From Cobetia amphilecti (lineage in GTDB: Bacteria > Pseudomonadota > Gammaproteobacteria > Pseudomonadales > Halomonadaceae): a DNA stretch of 64,000 bases. Position numbers and translations under genes: made by a program. The stretch lies in NCBI RefSeq assembly GCF_030010415.1, contig NZ_JASCSA010000008.1; one strand, given 5' to 3'. Below, piece by piece: positions 16,319-25,562 of the stretch. Numbering within the stretch: the first letter of the stretch is position 1; each line of letters starts with the position of its first letter. A model generated the notes under the pieces. That model was not told where the DNA came from, ran no database searches, and saw only the letters and a program-made list of their open reading frames with translations.

Positions 16319-18046
16319 ATGACTCAGGCCGCGAACACTTCCTCCGCTTCCACTCTGCCGCTGCGCAATGGCGGGCAGATCCTCGTCGACCAGATCCGTC
16401 TGCACGGCACCAAGCGTGTCTTCCTGGTGCCGGGCGAAAGCTACCTGCCATGCATCGATGCGCTCAATGAGCACAAGGGCGCCATCGAGCCCATCGTCTG
16501 CCGCCAGGAAAGTGGCGCAGGCTACATGGCCGAAGCCTACGGCAAGCTGACCAACGAGCCGGGCGTGTGCTTCGTCACCCGTGGCCCGGGCGCCACCAAC
16601 GCCTCCATCGCCGTGCACACCGCCTATCAGGATTCCACGCCGATGATCCTGTTCATCGGTCAGGTCGGGGGCGACTTCATCGAGCGCGAAGCCTTCCAGG
16701 AAATCGATTACCGCCGCATGTTCGGCGAGATGACCAAGTGGGTCGCGCAGATCGACGACACCTCGCGCATTCCGGAATACATCGCGCGTGCCTATCAGGT
16801 GGCGCGCAGCGGCCGTCCGGGGCCGGTGGTGCTGGCACTGCCCGAAGACACCCTGTGGGGCGAAGCCCAGGTCGCGGACGTCAAGCCGCACCCGCGTCTG
16901 GCCACCTACCCGGGTCAGCCGCAGCTGGATGAGCTCAAGAGCCTGCTCGCGACTGCCGAGCGTCCCTTCCTGCTGGTCGGCGGCAGCGGCTGGACCCGCG
17001 ATGCCCAGGTCGCGCTGGAAGGCTTCGCCGAGCGCTTCGATATTCCCACCGGCGTCGCCTGGCGCCGTCTGGAGTGCGTCGATGCCGAACTGCCGCAATT
17101 CGCCGGTCACGTCGGCATGGGCATGCATGACGCACTGCGTCAGCAGCTGGTCGAGAGTGATCTGGTGATCGCCGTCGGCACCCGTATCGGCGAAGCCACC
17201 AGCGAAGGCTACAGCTGGATCCAGTCGCCGGTGCCGACCCAGAAGCTGGTGCACATCTACGCAGACCCGGAAGAGCTGGGCCGTGTCTATCAGCCGACGC
17301 TGGCCATCAATACCGACGTCAACGGCTTCGCACTGGCGCTCTCCACCCTGGCCCCGGATAGCGCGCCGCGCTGGTCCGGCATTACCCGCGAGGCGCGCGC
17401 CGCCTATCTGGCCACGCTGGAAGAGCAGCCGTCGCCGGGCCCGCTGAGCCTGGACAAGGTCAGCCTGACCGTCGACCGCATTCTCGATGGCAAGGGCTGC
17501 ATCAGCGTCGGCGCCGGCAACTACGCGCTCTACGCACACCGCTACGTGCGCTTCCGTGGCCTGGGCAGCTCGCTGGCCCCGACCGTCGGCTCCATGGGTT
17601 ACGGCTTGCCCGCCGCCATCTCCAGCAAGCTGGAATATCCGGAACGCCCCGCCGTCTGCTACGCCGGTGATGGCTGCTTCCAGATGAACCTGCAGGAACT
17701 GGGCGTGGCACTGCAGTACCGCCTCGGCGTCGTGGTGCTGGTGTTCAACAACGGCATGTGGGGCACCATCCGCGCCCACCAGGAAAACGACTTCCCGGGC
17801 CGCGAGATCGCGCTGACCTTCACCAACCCGGACTTCGCCGCGCTGGTTACCGCCTACGGCGGCCTGGGTCAGGTGGTGGAGAAGGACGAGGACTTCGAGG
17901 AAAGCTTCAAGCGCGCCCTGGAATTCGCCGACCGCGAGCGTCTGCCGGCCCTGATCGAGCTGCGCTATGACCCGGACGGCATCGCCCCGGGCAAGCTGCT
18001 CAGCGGCATCCGTGAAGATGCCCTCACGCGCAACGCGGCCGAGTAA
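16319..18046 (+). CDS. thiamine-diphosphate-dependent enzyme (IlvB/acetolactate-synthase-like)
   Basis: A 575-aa ThDP enzyme with the three-domain IlvB layout: PYR domain with the catalytic Glu in CRQESGAGYMAEAYG near residue 63, a central domain, and a PP domain with the GDG...NN cofactor motif (YAGDGCFQMN near 448, then VFNNGMW). The family includes acetolactate synthases and 2-oxoacid decarboxylases. No ilvN partner is present and the setting is catabolic, so a 2-oxoacid decarboxylase or carboligase is more likely than branched-chain biosynthesis. It would fit upstream of the aldehyde dehydrogenase in this operon. An in-frame start at 15995 is rejected because it overlaps the CitE gene. 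Confidence 0.85.
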   Translation: MTQAANTSSASTLPLRNGGQILVDQIRLHGTKRVFLVPGESYLPCIDALNEHKGAIEPIVCRQESGAGYMAEAYGKLTNEPGVCFVTRGPGATNASIAVHTAYQDSTPMILFIGQVGGDFIEREAFQEIDYRRMFGEMTKWVAQIDDTSRIPEYIARAYQVARSGRPGPVVLALPEDTLWGEAQVADVKPHPRLATYPGQPQLDELKSLLATAERPFLLVGGSGWTRDAQVALEGFAERFDIPTGVAWRRLECVDAELPQFAGHVGMGMHDALRQQLVESDLVIAVGTRIGEATSEGYSWIQSPVPTQKLVHIYADPEELGRVYQPTLAINTDVNGFALALSTLAPDSAPRWSGITREARAAYLATLEEQPSPGPLSLDKVSLTVDRILDGKGCISVGAGNYALYAHRYVRFRGLGSSLAPTVGSMGYGLPAAISSKLEYPERPAVCYAGDGCFQMNLQELGVALQYRLGVVVLVFNNGMWGTIRAHQENDFPGREIALTFTNPDFAALVTAYGGLGQVVEKDEDFEESFKRALEFADRERLPALIELRYDPDGIAPGKLLSGIREDALTRNAAE

Positions 18047-18062
18047 GTCACAGGGAGGCGCG

Positions 18063-18108
18063 CCTTCCCGCCTTCGGACGACCTTCCCGTCGCCCGAAGG
18101 CGGGAAGG
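18063..18108. other. strong intraoperonic hairpin
   Basis: A perfect 15-bp GC-rich stem (18063-18077 with 18094-18108) with a 16-base loop lies 17 bases after the ThDP-enzyme stop. No T-run follows, so it is not a standard terminator; an mRNA-stabilising or attenuating element is possible. Confidence 0.7.
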
Positions 18109-18114
18109 TTGCCA

Positions 18115-18148
18115 GTCAGAACAGTTGAACCGTCAGAACAGTTGAACC
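18115..18148. repeat. 17-bp direct repeat, two tandem copies
   Basis: The unit GTCAGAACAGTTGAACC occurs twice in tandem without mismatch (18115-18131 and 18132-18148), between the hairpin and the start codon of the M20 hydrolase. Confidence 0.95.
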
Positions 18149-18186
18149 ATGCCGCCAGAGCGCAACGACAGGAGTCATACAACAAC

Positions 18187-19557
18187 ATGTCCACTACCAC
18201 TACCCCTTCAGCTCCCTCTGCCAACGCCGCACAGACCCAGCAGATTCTGGATAGCCTCGCCCTGCGCGTCGATGGCAAGCGCCTGTGGGACGCGCTGATG
18301 ACATTGGCCGAGATCGGCGCGACGCCCAAGGGCGGCAACTGCCGTCTGGCCCTGACCGAAGAAGACCGCGCCGGCCGCGAGCTGGTCACCGGCTGGCTCG
18401 AGGCCGCTGGCCTGACACTGCGCGTCGACGAGATCGGCAACATCTTCGCGCGTCGCCCGGGGCGCAATGACAGCCTGCCGCCGGTCGCCACCGGCAGCCA
18501 CATCGACACCCAGCCCACCGGCGGCAAGTTCGACGGTTGCTACGGCGTACTGGCCGGCCTGGAAGTCATGCGCGTGCTGGATGAGCGCGGCATCGAGACC
18601 AAAGCCCCGCTGGAAGTGGTGATCTGGACCAACGAGGAAGGCAGCCGCTTCGTGCCGGTGATGATGGGGTCCGGCGTGCATGCGGGCTTGATCCCGCTCG
18701 AGAAGGCCCTGGCCGCCACCGATCGTGACGGCGACAGCGTTGCCGCGTCACTGGCGCGCACCGGCTATGCCGGCGACGTGCCGGTGGGCAGCCATGATTT
18801 CGGCGCCTATTTCGAGGCGCATATCGAGCAGGGCCCGGTGCTGGAGCAGGAAGAGATCACCATCGGCGCCGTCACCGGCTCGCTGGGTCTGCACTGGTTC
18901 GACGTGGTGGTCAGCGGTCAGGAAGCCCACGCCGGCCCGACGCCGATGCCCTACCGCCGCGATGCGCTCAAGACCGCCTGCGCGCTGGTCAGCGACATCC
19001 TGACGCTGGCCGATGCCTACCAGCCCAACGGTCGCGTCACTTGTGGCGAATTCAATGTGCATCCCAACTCGCGCAACGTGATTCCGGGCCAGGTGCGCTT
19101 CAGCGTCGACCTGCGTCACCTGGAACCGGCAGTGCTCGCCGAGATGCACGACCAGCTCAAGGCGCTGTGCCTCAAGCATCACGCCGCCAACCAGAGCGAC
19201 AAGCAACGCATGGACATCGAGCTGATCGAGGTCCAGCACATTCCGCCGACGCCCTTCGCGCCGGAACTGATCGAGATGGTGCGCAGCGCAAGTCAAGAGC
19301 TGGAGCTCAGCTACCGCGACATGGAAACCGGCGCCGGTCACGACGCCGTGCAGATCGCCGGCATCAATCCGGTGGCGATGATCTTCGTGCCCTGCGAAGA
19401 CGGCATCAGCCACAACGAGAGCGAGAACGCCGAACCGTCCGATCTCGAGGATGGCGCCAACGTCCTGCTGCTGGCGATGCTCAAGCGTGCCGGCATCGCC
19501 AGCACCAACACTGACGACGCCAATGCGACCCACAACACCGCGGAGAACGCCCAATGA
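18187..19557 (+). CDS. M20-family N-carbamoyl-amino-acid hydrolase / allantoate amidohydrolase-like
   Basis: This 456-aa zinc amidohydrolase belongs to the beta-ureidopropionase / L-carbamoylase / allantoate amidohydrolase branch of peptidase family M20. Metal-binding motifs are GSHIDTQPTGGKFDG (about residues 103-117) and WTNEEGSRF (about 146-154), and the C-terminal HNESE motif supplies another ligand. The family hydrolyses ureido or amide C-N bonds, so the pathway may start from an N-carbamoyl or amide-linked compound; this is inference. Its last bases overlap the aldehyde dehydrogenase start (ATGA). Confidence 0.88.
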   Translation: MSTTTTPSAPSANAAQTQQILDSLALRVDGKRLWDALMTLAEIGATPKGGNCRLALTEEDRAGRELVTGWLEAAGLTLRVDEIGNIFARRPGRNDSLPPVATGSHIDTQPTGGKFDGCYGVLAGLEVMRVLDERGIETKAPLEVVIWTNEEGSRFVPVMMGSGVHAGLIPLEKALAATDRDGDSVAASLARTGYAGDVPVGSHDFGAYFEAHIEQGPVLEQEEITIGAVTGSLGLHWFDVVVSGQEAHAGPTPMPYRRDALKTACALVSDILTLADAYQPNGRVTCGEFNVHPNSRNVIPGQVRFSVDLRHLEPAVLAEMHDQLKALCLKHHAANQSDKQRMDIELIEVQHIPPTPFAPELIEMVRSASQELELSYRDMETGAGHDAVQIAGINPVAMIFVPCEDGISHNESENAEPSDLEDGANVLLLAMLKRAGIASTNTDDANATHNTAENAQ

Positions 19558-21074
19558 GCACTGCCACATCCGCCCCGCTGACGCATGCCGACTGGCAGCA
19601 ACGCGCCGCCGCGCTGACCTTCGAGACACGTGCCTTCATTGACGGTTCCTACACTGAGAGCACCGGCTGCGACACCTTCCCGGCCTACAATCCGGCCACC
19701 GGCGAAGTGCTGGCGCATATCACCGCCTGCACCGAGCAGGACATCGACCGCGCCGTGATGGCCGCGCGTCGCGCCTTCGAATCCGGTGTCTGGTCGCGTC
19801 AGTCCCCCCAGGCCCGCAAGGCCGTGCTGCAGCGCTTTGCCCAGTTGATCAGCGACAATGCCGAAGAACTGGCTCTGTTGCAGACGCTGGAAATGGGCAA
19901 GCCGATCGGCGACAGCCTGGGCTTTGATCTGGCGGAAACCGCGCGCTCGGTAGCCTGGTACGCCGAAGCCATCGACAAGCATTATGACGAGATCGCGCCC
20001 ACCAGCGAGAACGTGCACGCCACCATCACCCGTGAAGCGCTGGGTGTGGTCGCGGCGGTGGTGCCGTGGAACTTCCCGCTGATGATCGCTTCCTGGAAGT
20101 TCGCGCCGGCGCTGGCACTGGGCAACAGCGTGGTGCTCAAGCCGGCCGAAGCCTCAAGCCTGAGTGCGCTGCGTCTGGCGGCACTGGCCGATGAGGCCGG
20201 CATTCCGGCGGGCGTGTTCAACGTCACGCCGGGCCTGGGCGCGGTGGCGGGTCAGGCGCTCGGCCTGCACATGGAAGTCGATGCGCTGGCCTTCACCGGC
20301 TCCACCGCGACCGGCAAGCGTTTCATGCGCTACTCAAGCGACTCCAACCTCAAGCGTGTGTGGCTGGAGTGTGGCGGCAAGTCGCCGCATATCGTGTTCG
20401 CCGATTGCCCGGACCTGGACCAGGCCGCTCGCGCCGCCGCCGATGCCATCTTCATCAATCAGGGCGAAGTCTGCATCGCCGGTTCGCGCCTGTATGTCGA
20501 TGAGGCCATCTTCGATGACTTCATGCCGCGTCTGATCGCCTGCGCCCGCGCCATGCCGGCCGGTGACCCGCTCGACCCGGCCACGCGCATGGGCGCACTG
20601 GTCAGCGCGGACCACCACGAGAAGGTGCTCGGCTTCGTCGAGACGGCGCTCTCGGAAGGCATGACGCTGCACCAGGGCGGCCAGGCGAGCGCGCCCAGCG
20701 ATGCCACCGCCGGCGGCTGGTATCTGGAGCCGACCATCGTGGAAGGCGGCCAGAACAGCACCGTGATGCGCGAGGAAATCTTCGGCCCGGTACTCGGCGT
20801 GACCCGCTTCAGCGGCGAGGAAGAGGCCATCGAACTGGCCAATGATTCCATCTACGGGCTGGGCGCTGGCCTGTGGACCCGCGATCTGGCGCGTGCCCAT
20901 CGTGTCTCGCGGCGTCTCAAGGCGGGTCTGGTGTGGGTCAACTGCTACGCCGATGGCGACATCAGCGTGCCCTTCGGTGGCGTCAAGCAGTCCGGTTTCG
21001 GGCGTGACAAGTCGCTACACGCGCTGGACAAGTACTCCGACCTGAAGACCACCTGGATCAATCTCGCCTACTGA
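19554..21074 (+). CDS. NAD(P)-dependent aldehyde dehydrogenase (PuuC-like)
   Basis: A 506-aa aldehyde dehydrogenase that oxidises an aldehyde to its acid. The cofactor-binding WNFPLMIASWKFAPAL, the catalytic-Glu motif LECGGKSP near 265 and the nucleophile Cys in NQGEVCIAGSR near 307 are intact. Overall pattern is closest to the gamma-glutamyl-gamma-aminobutyraldehyde / 4-aminobutyraldehyde group. It overlaps the hydrolase gene by four bases and ends the TRAP-CitE-ThDP-hydrolase operon, where it may take the aldehyde made by the ThDP enzyme. Confidence 0.9.
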   Translation: MSTATSAPLTHADWQQRAAALTFETRAFIDGSYTESTGCDTFPAYNPATGEVLAHITACTEQDIDRAVMAARRAFESGVWSRQSPQARKAVLQRFAQLISDNAEELALLQTLEMGKPIGDSLGFDLAETARSVAWYAEAIDKHYDEIAPTSENVHATITREALGVVAAVVPWNFPLMIASWKFAPALALGNSVVLKPAEASSLSALRLAALADEAGIPAGVFNVTPGLGAVAGQALGLHMEVDALAFTGSTATGKRFMRYSSDSNLKRVWLECGGKSPHIVFADCPDLDQAARAAADAIFINQGEVCIAGSRLYVDEAIFDDFMPRLIACARAMPAGDPLDPATRMGALVSADHHEKVLGFVETALSEGMTLHQGGQASAPSDATAGGWYLEPTIVEGGQNSTVMREEIFGPVLGVTRFSGEEEAIELANDSIYGLGAGLWTRDLARAHRVSRRLKAGLVWVNCYADGDISVPFGGVKQSGFGRDKSLHALDKYSDLKTTWINLAY

Positions 21075-21183
21075 GGCCTCGAACGACCCACCCACCCAAG
21101 GCACCGCTGTCATCCGATGTTGCAGGATGGCAGCGGTGTCGATGGTGGTCGTCAAGAAATGGGGCTTGAAACTGAGGTTCGGT

Positions 21184-22302
21184 CTAGACGGTCTCGCCCG
21201 TGCTCTTATCATCGCCGGACTCCGGCTGGGCCGCACCCGGCTGGGCCGCACCCGGCTGGGCGGCATCAGGGGCAAGATCAGCATGCACGGCGGCAAGCGG
21301 GTCGAGACTGGCCGGCACGCCGTCGGCTGCGGCAGAGGCCGCAGCGGGCTGCATTTCCAGCCCGCGATGCAGACGCTCTTCCAGCGGCACCTTGGCCAGC
21401 GCGTTGTGCATGAAGTTGACGAAGGTGGATTCGGCGGCACTGAAACGCGCCTCGCGGTGCCACATCAGGTGCAGGTCGATATCGGCCACGCCACCGTAGG
21501 GCGGCAGGGGCCACAACTCTCCTTCCGCGACTTCACGGCGCACGATGTGCTCGGGCATGCAGCCGATGCCCCAACCGGCCAGCACCATGCGGCGGATTTC
21601 CTGCAGGCTGCTGGACTGACCGATCACCGGACCCTGCACGCCTTCGCGGGCACGGAACATCGCCAGCGGTGACAGCACGCCATCGAGCTGCTCACTGCCA
21701 AAGGAGACATAGCGTTCATTGCGCAGCGCATCCATCGGCAGGTTCTGCTGACCGAACAACGGATGCATGCGACCACAGAAGTAGCGGTAATTCTGGCGCG
21801 CCAGCACCTGGGACATCAGCTGTTCAGGCGTCTGCTGGGCCAGACAGATACCCAAGGCCCCCTGGCGCTGCAGCAGGCCCTGCTGCACCTCGTGACTGGA
21901 CATTTCCTGGATCGAGAAGGTGACCTGGGGGAAACAGCGGTGAAAGCGTGCGAACACGCTATCAAGGAAACGGCATTCAATGCCGGTGATGAACAGGAGC
22001 GAGACATGTCCGGAAATCTCCGTATGACTATTGCCCACCTCAGAGGCGAGACGCGCCACATTGGCGTAGATCTCCACCGCCTCGCGATAGACCACCTGCC
22101 CCGCCCCGGTCACGCGGAAGCTATGACTGTCCCGTTCGATCAGACGCTGCCCCAGGCGCTCTTCCAGGCGCTTGAGTGACAGACTCACCGCTGGCTGTGA
22201 CAGGTAGAGACGCGCCGCGGCCCGACTGACGCTTTCCTCCTGGACGATGACGATGAATGTTCTCAGCAGGTTCCAGTCCAGCGTGTCATGTATGGGTCGC
22301 AT
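21184..22302 (-). CDS. LysR-family transcriptional regulator
   Basis: A 372-aa LysR regulator with an N-terminal winged HTH (about residues 10-68, SVSRAAARLYLSQPAVSLSL) and a two-lobed effector domain to about residue 305. It sits between the amidohydrolase/ALDH operon (convergent) and a divergent sodium/solute symporter, so it probably controls one or both. The last 60 residues are an Ala/Pro/Gly-rich tail with a repeated AAQPG unit, encoded by a 15-bp tandem repeat near 21225-21265; this tail is not part of the family fold. Confidence 0.9.
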   Translation of the reverse strand: MRPIHDTLDWNLLRTFIVIVQEESVSRAAARLYLSQPAVSLSLKRLEERLGQRLIERDSHSFRVTGAGQVVYREAVEIYANVARLASEVGNSHTEISGHVSLLFITGIECRFLDSVFARFHRCFPQVTFSIQEMSSHEVQQGLLQRQGALGICLAQQTPEQLMSQVLARQNYRYFCGRMHPLFGQQNLPMDALRNERYVSFGSEQLDGVLSPLAMFRAREGVQGPVIGQSSSLQEIRRMVLAGWGIGCMPEHIVRREVAEGELWPLPPYGGVADIDLHLMWHREARFSAAESTFVNFMHNALAKVPLEERLHRGLEMQPAAASAAADGVPASLDPLAAVHADLAPDAAQPGAAQPGAAQPESGDDKSTGETV

Positions 22303-22489
22303 GGCGATTGTTCCTGTCCCGAAAGTGGCGCGACCGGCAAGAGCGCAATGAAATGCACTCCCGGTGGTACGCCAGATGGTAATAAAGTCAGCACCGCGTC
22401 ACCAACGTCTGCCTTCGAGTGATATATTCCCCCTCGCTCAAGACACTAATGACGATCAATACAATATCAATAAAGCGGAAAACACGACG

Positions 22490-23923
22490 ATGTTCGATAC
22501 CCGAGAAACCTTCATTCTCTCGATCATGATCATAGCATGTGGCGTATTTCTGATGGGGCTTTCGCTCTATTTCTTCCGTCGCATCAAGACCTATGATGAT
22601 TACAATGTCGCAGGCCGTTCCACCTCGACCTTCCCGCTGATCTGTACGCTGATCGGTACCGCCGTCGGCGGTTCTACCCTGCTGGGCTTCGTCTCCAAGG
22701 GCTACACCTTCGGCATGGGCCAGCTGTGGCTGCCGGTGGGCATGACCTTCGCAGGCATTGCCCTGTACTTCTTCATCGGCAAGATCCACGCCGAAGGCGA
22801 GCGCCTCAACATGGTGACCCTGGCCGACTTCCTGGTCAGTCGCTTTGGCGAAGGCGTCAGGGTGCCGACCCTGATCAGTATCCTGTGTGCCTACGCGGCC
22901 ATCACCGGCATGCAGTTCGTGGCCGTGGCCACGGTGCTCAAGCTGGTGTTCGGCCTGGCACTACCGGTGGGCATCCTGCTGACCTGGGCACTGCTGACCG
23001 CCAAGACATGGCTGGGCGGCCTGATGGCGGTCATCTGGTCAGATGCCATCCTGGGCACCCTGCAGACCCTGGGCATCTTCTTCCTGCTGGTCACCGTCTA
23101 CTACGCCAGCGGCAGCTGGGAATTCATCAGCGCGGCCCCCATGCCCGAAGGCAACCCTGACTTCCTGAGCCTGACCGGCATTTCCGGCCATGAACTGGCG
23201 GTCTACATGCTGACCATCGGCGCCTATCAGTTCGTGCGCCAGGACCTGTGGCAGCGCTTCTGGGCCGCGCGCAGCCTCAAGGCGGCACGCACCGGCTACG
23301 GCGTCGCCATCGTCTTCACGCTGCTGGTCGGCGGTGCCGTGGTCCTGATCGGCGCCTTCGCCAAGCTGGGACTGGATATCGCGGTCGCCAATCCGGACCT
23401 GTCCTTCTACGCCATCATCAAGGCCACTCTGCCGTTGCCGCTGATGGTCAGCATGGTCGTCGTGCTGCTGGCGACCATCATCTCGTGCGCCGATTCGTTC
23501 TTCATCGCCGGTGCATCCTCCATCGCCAACGACATCATCAAGCCGCGCATGAAGGGCCGCGATGATGCCTTCATGCTGCGCATGAGCCGTCACTCGGTGG
23601 TCGCCATGTCCTTGATTTCGCTGGGCCTGGCACTCTATGCACCGCGTCTGCTCGATATCTGGATTCTCGGCAGCGCGATGCTGGTCTGCGGCGTGCTGGT
23701 GCCGACGGTGGTCGCGTTGTGCCGTCGCACGCCAGACCCGCGTGGCGGGGTGATCATGATGTGGGGCGGGCTGGCTACCGCCGTGCTGTGGCAGGTGCTG
23801 GGCCATCCCTTCGGCCTGCACCCGGTGATGATCGGCCTGCCGGTCTCACTGGCACTGATGCCGCTGGCGCTGCGCAAGCCGAGCCTGAGCCTGAGCCTCT
23901 CGACCGAGTCTGCAGCGCGCTGA
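22490..23923 (+). CDS. sodium:solute symporter (SSS family)
   Basis: A 477-aa inner-membrane protein with about 13 spans, a Na+-coupled importer of the SSS family (PutP, PanF, sugar and organic-acid symporters). Typical features are RRIKTYDDYNVAGRS after the first helix and GTAVGGSTLLGFVSKGYTFG in helix 2. The ATG at 22490 begins right before the first membrane helix; an upstream in-frame start adds a non-conserved segment. It is divergent from the LysR gene. The substrate cannot be told from sequence; an intermediate of the neighbouring pathways is possible. Confidence 0.88.
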   Translation: MFDTRETFILSIMIIACGVFLMGLSLYFFRRIKTYDDYNVAGRSTSTFPLICTLIGTAVGGSTLLGFVSKGYTFGMGQLWLPVGMTFAGIALYFFIGKIHAEGERLNMVTLADFLVSRFGEGVRVPTLISILCAYAAITGMQFVAVATVLKLVFGLALPVGILLTWALLTAKTWLGGLMAVIWSDAILGTLQTLGIFFLLVTVYYASGSWEFISAAPMPEGNPDFLSLTGISGHELAVYMLTIGAYQFVRQDLWQRFWAARSLKAARTGYGVAIVFTLLVGGAVVLIGAFAKLGLDIAVANPDLSFYAIIKATLPLPLMVSMVVVLLATIISCADSFFIAGASSIANDIIKPRMKGRDDAFMLRMSRHSVVAMSLISLGLALYAPRLLDIWILGSAMLVCGVLVPTVVALCRRTPDPRGGVIMMWGGLATAVLWQVLGHPFGLHPVMIGLPVSLALMPLALRKPSLSLSLSTESAAR

Positions 23924-23986
23924 CTGGCTGAGCTGACTAGCCGAGCTGACTTGGCGCACTGATTGGCCGAGCTGACTGACTGAGAG
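23922..23986. repeat. degenerate 13-bp tandem repeat, five copies
   Basis: Five 13-mers follow the symporter stop codon, starting at 23922, 23935, 23948, 23961 and 23974, on the pattern GACTNGCCGAGCT with several substitutions. The same 13-bp period, though not the same unit, occurs in the matR leader. Confidence 0.85.
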
Positions 23987-24029
23987 AACCGTTGCGCTCA
24001 GTGCTTATCAAGTAGTGATGTCCCCCCCG

Positions 24030-24079
24030 AAAGCCCCCGTTGCCGATGACCTCTTGAGAGCATCGGCAACGGGGGCTTT
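24030..24079 (+). terminator. Rho-independent terminator after the symporter gene
   Basis: A 19-bp stem (24030-24048 with 24061-24079, GC-rich core flanked by AAA/TTT) with a 12-base loop. It is the only strong signal in the 639-base gap between the symporter and the second TRAP operon; the rest of the gap holds tandem repeats and AT-rich promoter DNA near 24300-24400. Confidence 0.8.
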
Positions 24080-24114
24080 GCCGTGTTCAGGATCCATCGC
24101 TCTGCGGGTTTCCG

Positions 24115-24186
24115 GCTCGCCACTCTGATAGCCATTCTGCTCGCTACTCTGATAGCCATTCTGCTGACCACCATGATGGCTATTCT
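24115..24186. repeat. 24-bp imperfect tandem repeat, three copies
   Basis: Units at 24115, 24139 and 24163 share the pattern GCTCGCYACTCTGATAGCC plus ATTCT; the first two differ at one base and the third is more diverged. Because 24 is a multiple of three, an open frame through the array encodes a hydrophobic octapeptide repeat, but I see no good start site for it and do not call a gene. Confidence 0.85.
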
Positions 24187-24562
24187 TTTGACCATTCTGC
24201 TGGCCGAGCAGATACCTTCAGACAGGTTTTTCGTGAGCGACTGCCCACTATCCTTGCGACGACTTGCCTGCCTTTTCTGCCATCAATCGGCCAATTTCTC
24301 ATCGCAATCCCCGCATGTTGTCATCGCACAATACACACATATTTTCTTACATAAATTTCGCAAATACTGCGTATTGAAATTTGAAAGCCCAAAAGGCTGA
24401 TGATTCGTTGACCGCGAAGGGAGGGCCTCATAGATTGAAGGCGTACCATCACAACAAGAAGCAGGGACAGGTACCGCATGCATCTCCCGGACGCAGCATC
24501 ATGGTCACGAGAAGTCCCGCATGCACTGCCCCGCTCACAATAACGATAACGTGGATACTGCT

Positions 24563-25552
24563 ATGAAAACCCTCAAGCCCGCTCTGTTGCTCCCGCTGCT
24601 CGCCCTCCTCCCGGCCACCCAGTCCATGGCCACCGAATTGCGCATGCTGTCCAGTTACGACCAGACCACTGCCTACTCCCGCGAGATTGCCCAGCGCTTC
24701 ATCAAGGAAGTCGAAGCCAACAAGGCCGCCGACCTCACCATCAAGCTGACCGGCCCGGATGTGGTGCCGCCCTTCGAGCAGCTGCAGCCTGTCGCGGCCG
24801 GTGTCTTCCAGCTGCTGTATACCCACGCCGCTTATCACACCAACACCACCGGCGTCGGCGCCGCGATGGATGGCGTGGCGGTGAATCCGGAACAGACGCG
24901 TGAATCCGGCCTGTGGGACATGGTCGATGAGCACTACAACGGCCTGGGCCTCAAGCTGATCGCGATTCCGCCGCTGGGCAGCCACGGCTTCCAGTACGTA
25001 CTGAAGGAGCCGATCACCGGTACGCCGGGTCTGGATGGCCGTCGTCTGCGCGGCAGCCCCACCTATACCAACGTCACCAAGGGCCTGGGCGGTACGCCGG
25101 TGCTGATGTCCAGTGGCGATGTCTATTCCGCGATGGACCGTGGCGTGATCGACGGCGCGGCCTGGGGCCTGAATGGCGTCAAGGACATGGGCTGGCAGGA
25201 AGTCGCCGGCTACTACTCCAAGCCGACCTTCGGTCAGACCTACAACTTCGTGCTGATGAACCTGAACGCCTTCAACACCCTGTCGCCGGAACAGCAGCAA
25301 GTGCTGCTCGACGAAGGCCGTGAGCTGGAAACCGAGATCGTCCCGATCCTGGATGAGCTGGCAGTCGAAGAGTGGAAGGCGCTGGACGAAGCCGGCATGC
25401 AGCCTACTGAATTCGCACCGGAAGATGCCGAGCGTCTGGATGCCCTCGTCACCGACGGTATCTGGCAGCTGGGCATCGACAAGACCCCGGACACGGTGAC
25501 CGCCATGCGTGAACTGGCGATCGAGAAGAACCTGACCACCGTCAGCGAGTAA
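24563..25552 (+). CDS. TRAP transporter substrate-binding protein DctP (second system)
   Basis: A 329-aa periplasmic binding protein with a signal peptide over about residues 1-23 (ending ATQSMA). The DctP core is seen in LDGRRLRGSPTYTN and in MSSGDVYSAMDRGVIDGAAWG, which lines the binding site. It is the first gene of a TRAP operon ending in an RraA-like aldolase. It is only distantly similar to the first DctP in this window, so it probably carries a different solute. Confidence 0.93.
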   Translation: MKTLKPALLLPLLALLPATQSMATELRMLSSYDQTTAYSREIAQRFIKEVEANKAADLTIKLTGPDVVPPFEQLQPVAAGVFQLLYTHAAYHTNTTGVGAAMDGVAVNPEQTRESGLWDMVDEHYNGLGLKLIAIPPLGSHGFQYVLKEPITGTPGLDGRRLRGSPTYTNVTKGLGGTPVLMSSGDVYSAMDRGVIDGAAWGLNGVKDMGWQEVAGYYSKPTFGQTYNFVLMNLNAFNTLSPEQQQVLLDEGRELETEIVPILDELAVEEWKALDEAGMQPTEFAPEDAERLDALVTDGIWQLGIDKTPDTVTAMRELAIEKNLTTVSE

Positions 25553-25562
25553 GGAATCCACC

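Noticed and set aside
16319..18046. Biosynthetic acetolactate synthase large subunit (ilvB/ilvI)
   Set aside because: No regulatory subunit gene follows, and the operon is made of transport and catabolic genes.
24083..24400. Hydrophobic 105-aa open frame over the 24-bp repeats
   Set aside because: The hydrophobic octapeptide repeat arises from the DNA repeat; no ribosome-binding site and it starts inside a terminator tail.
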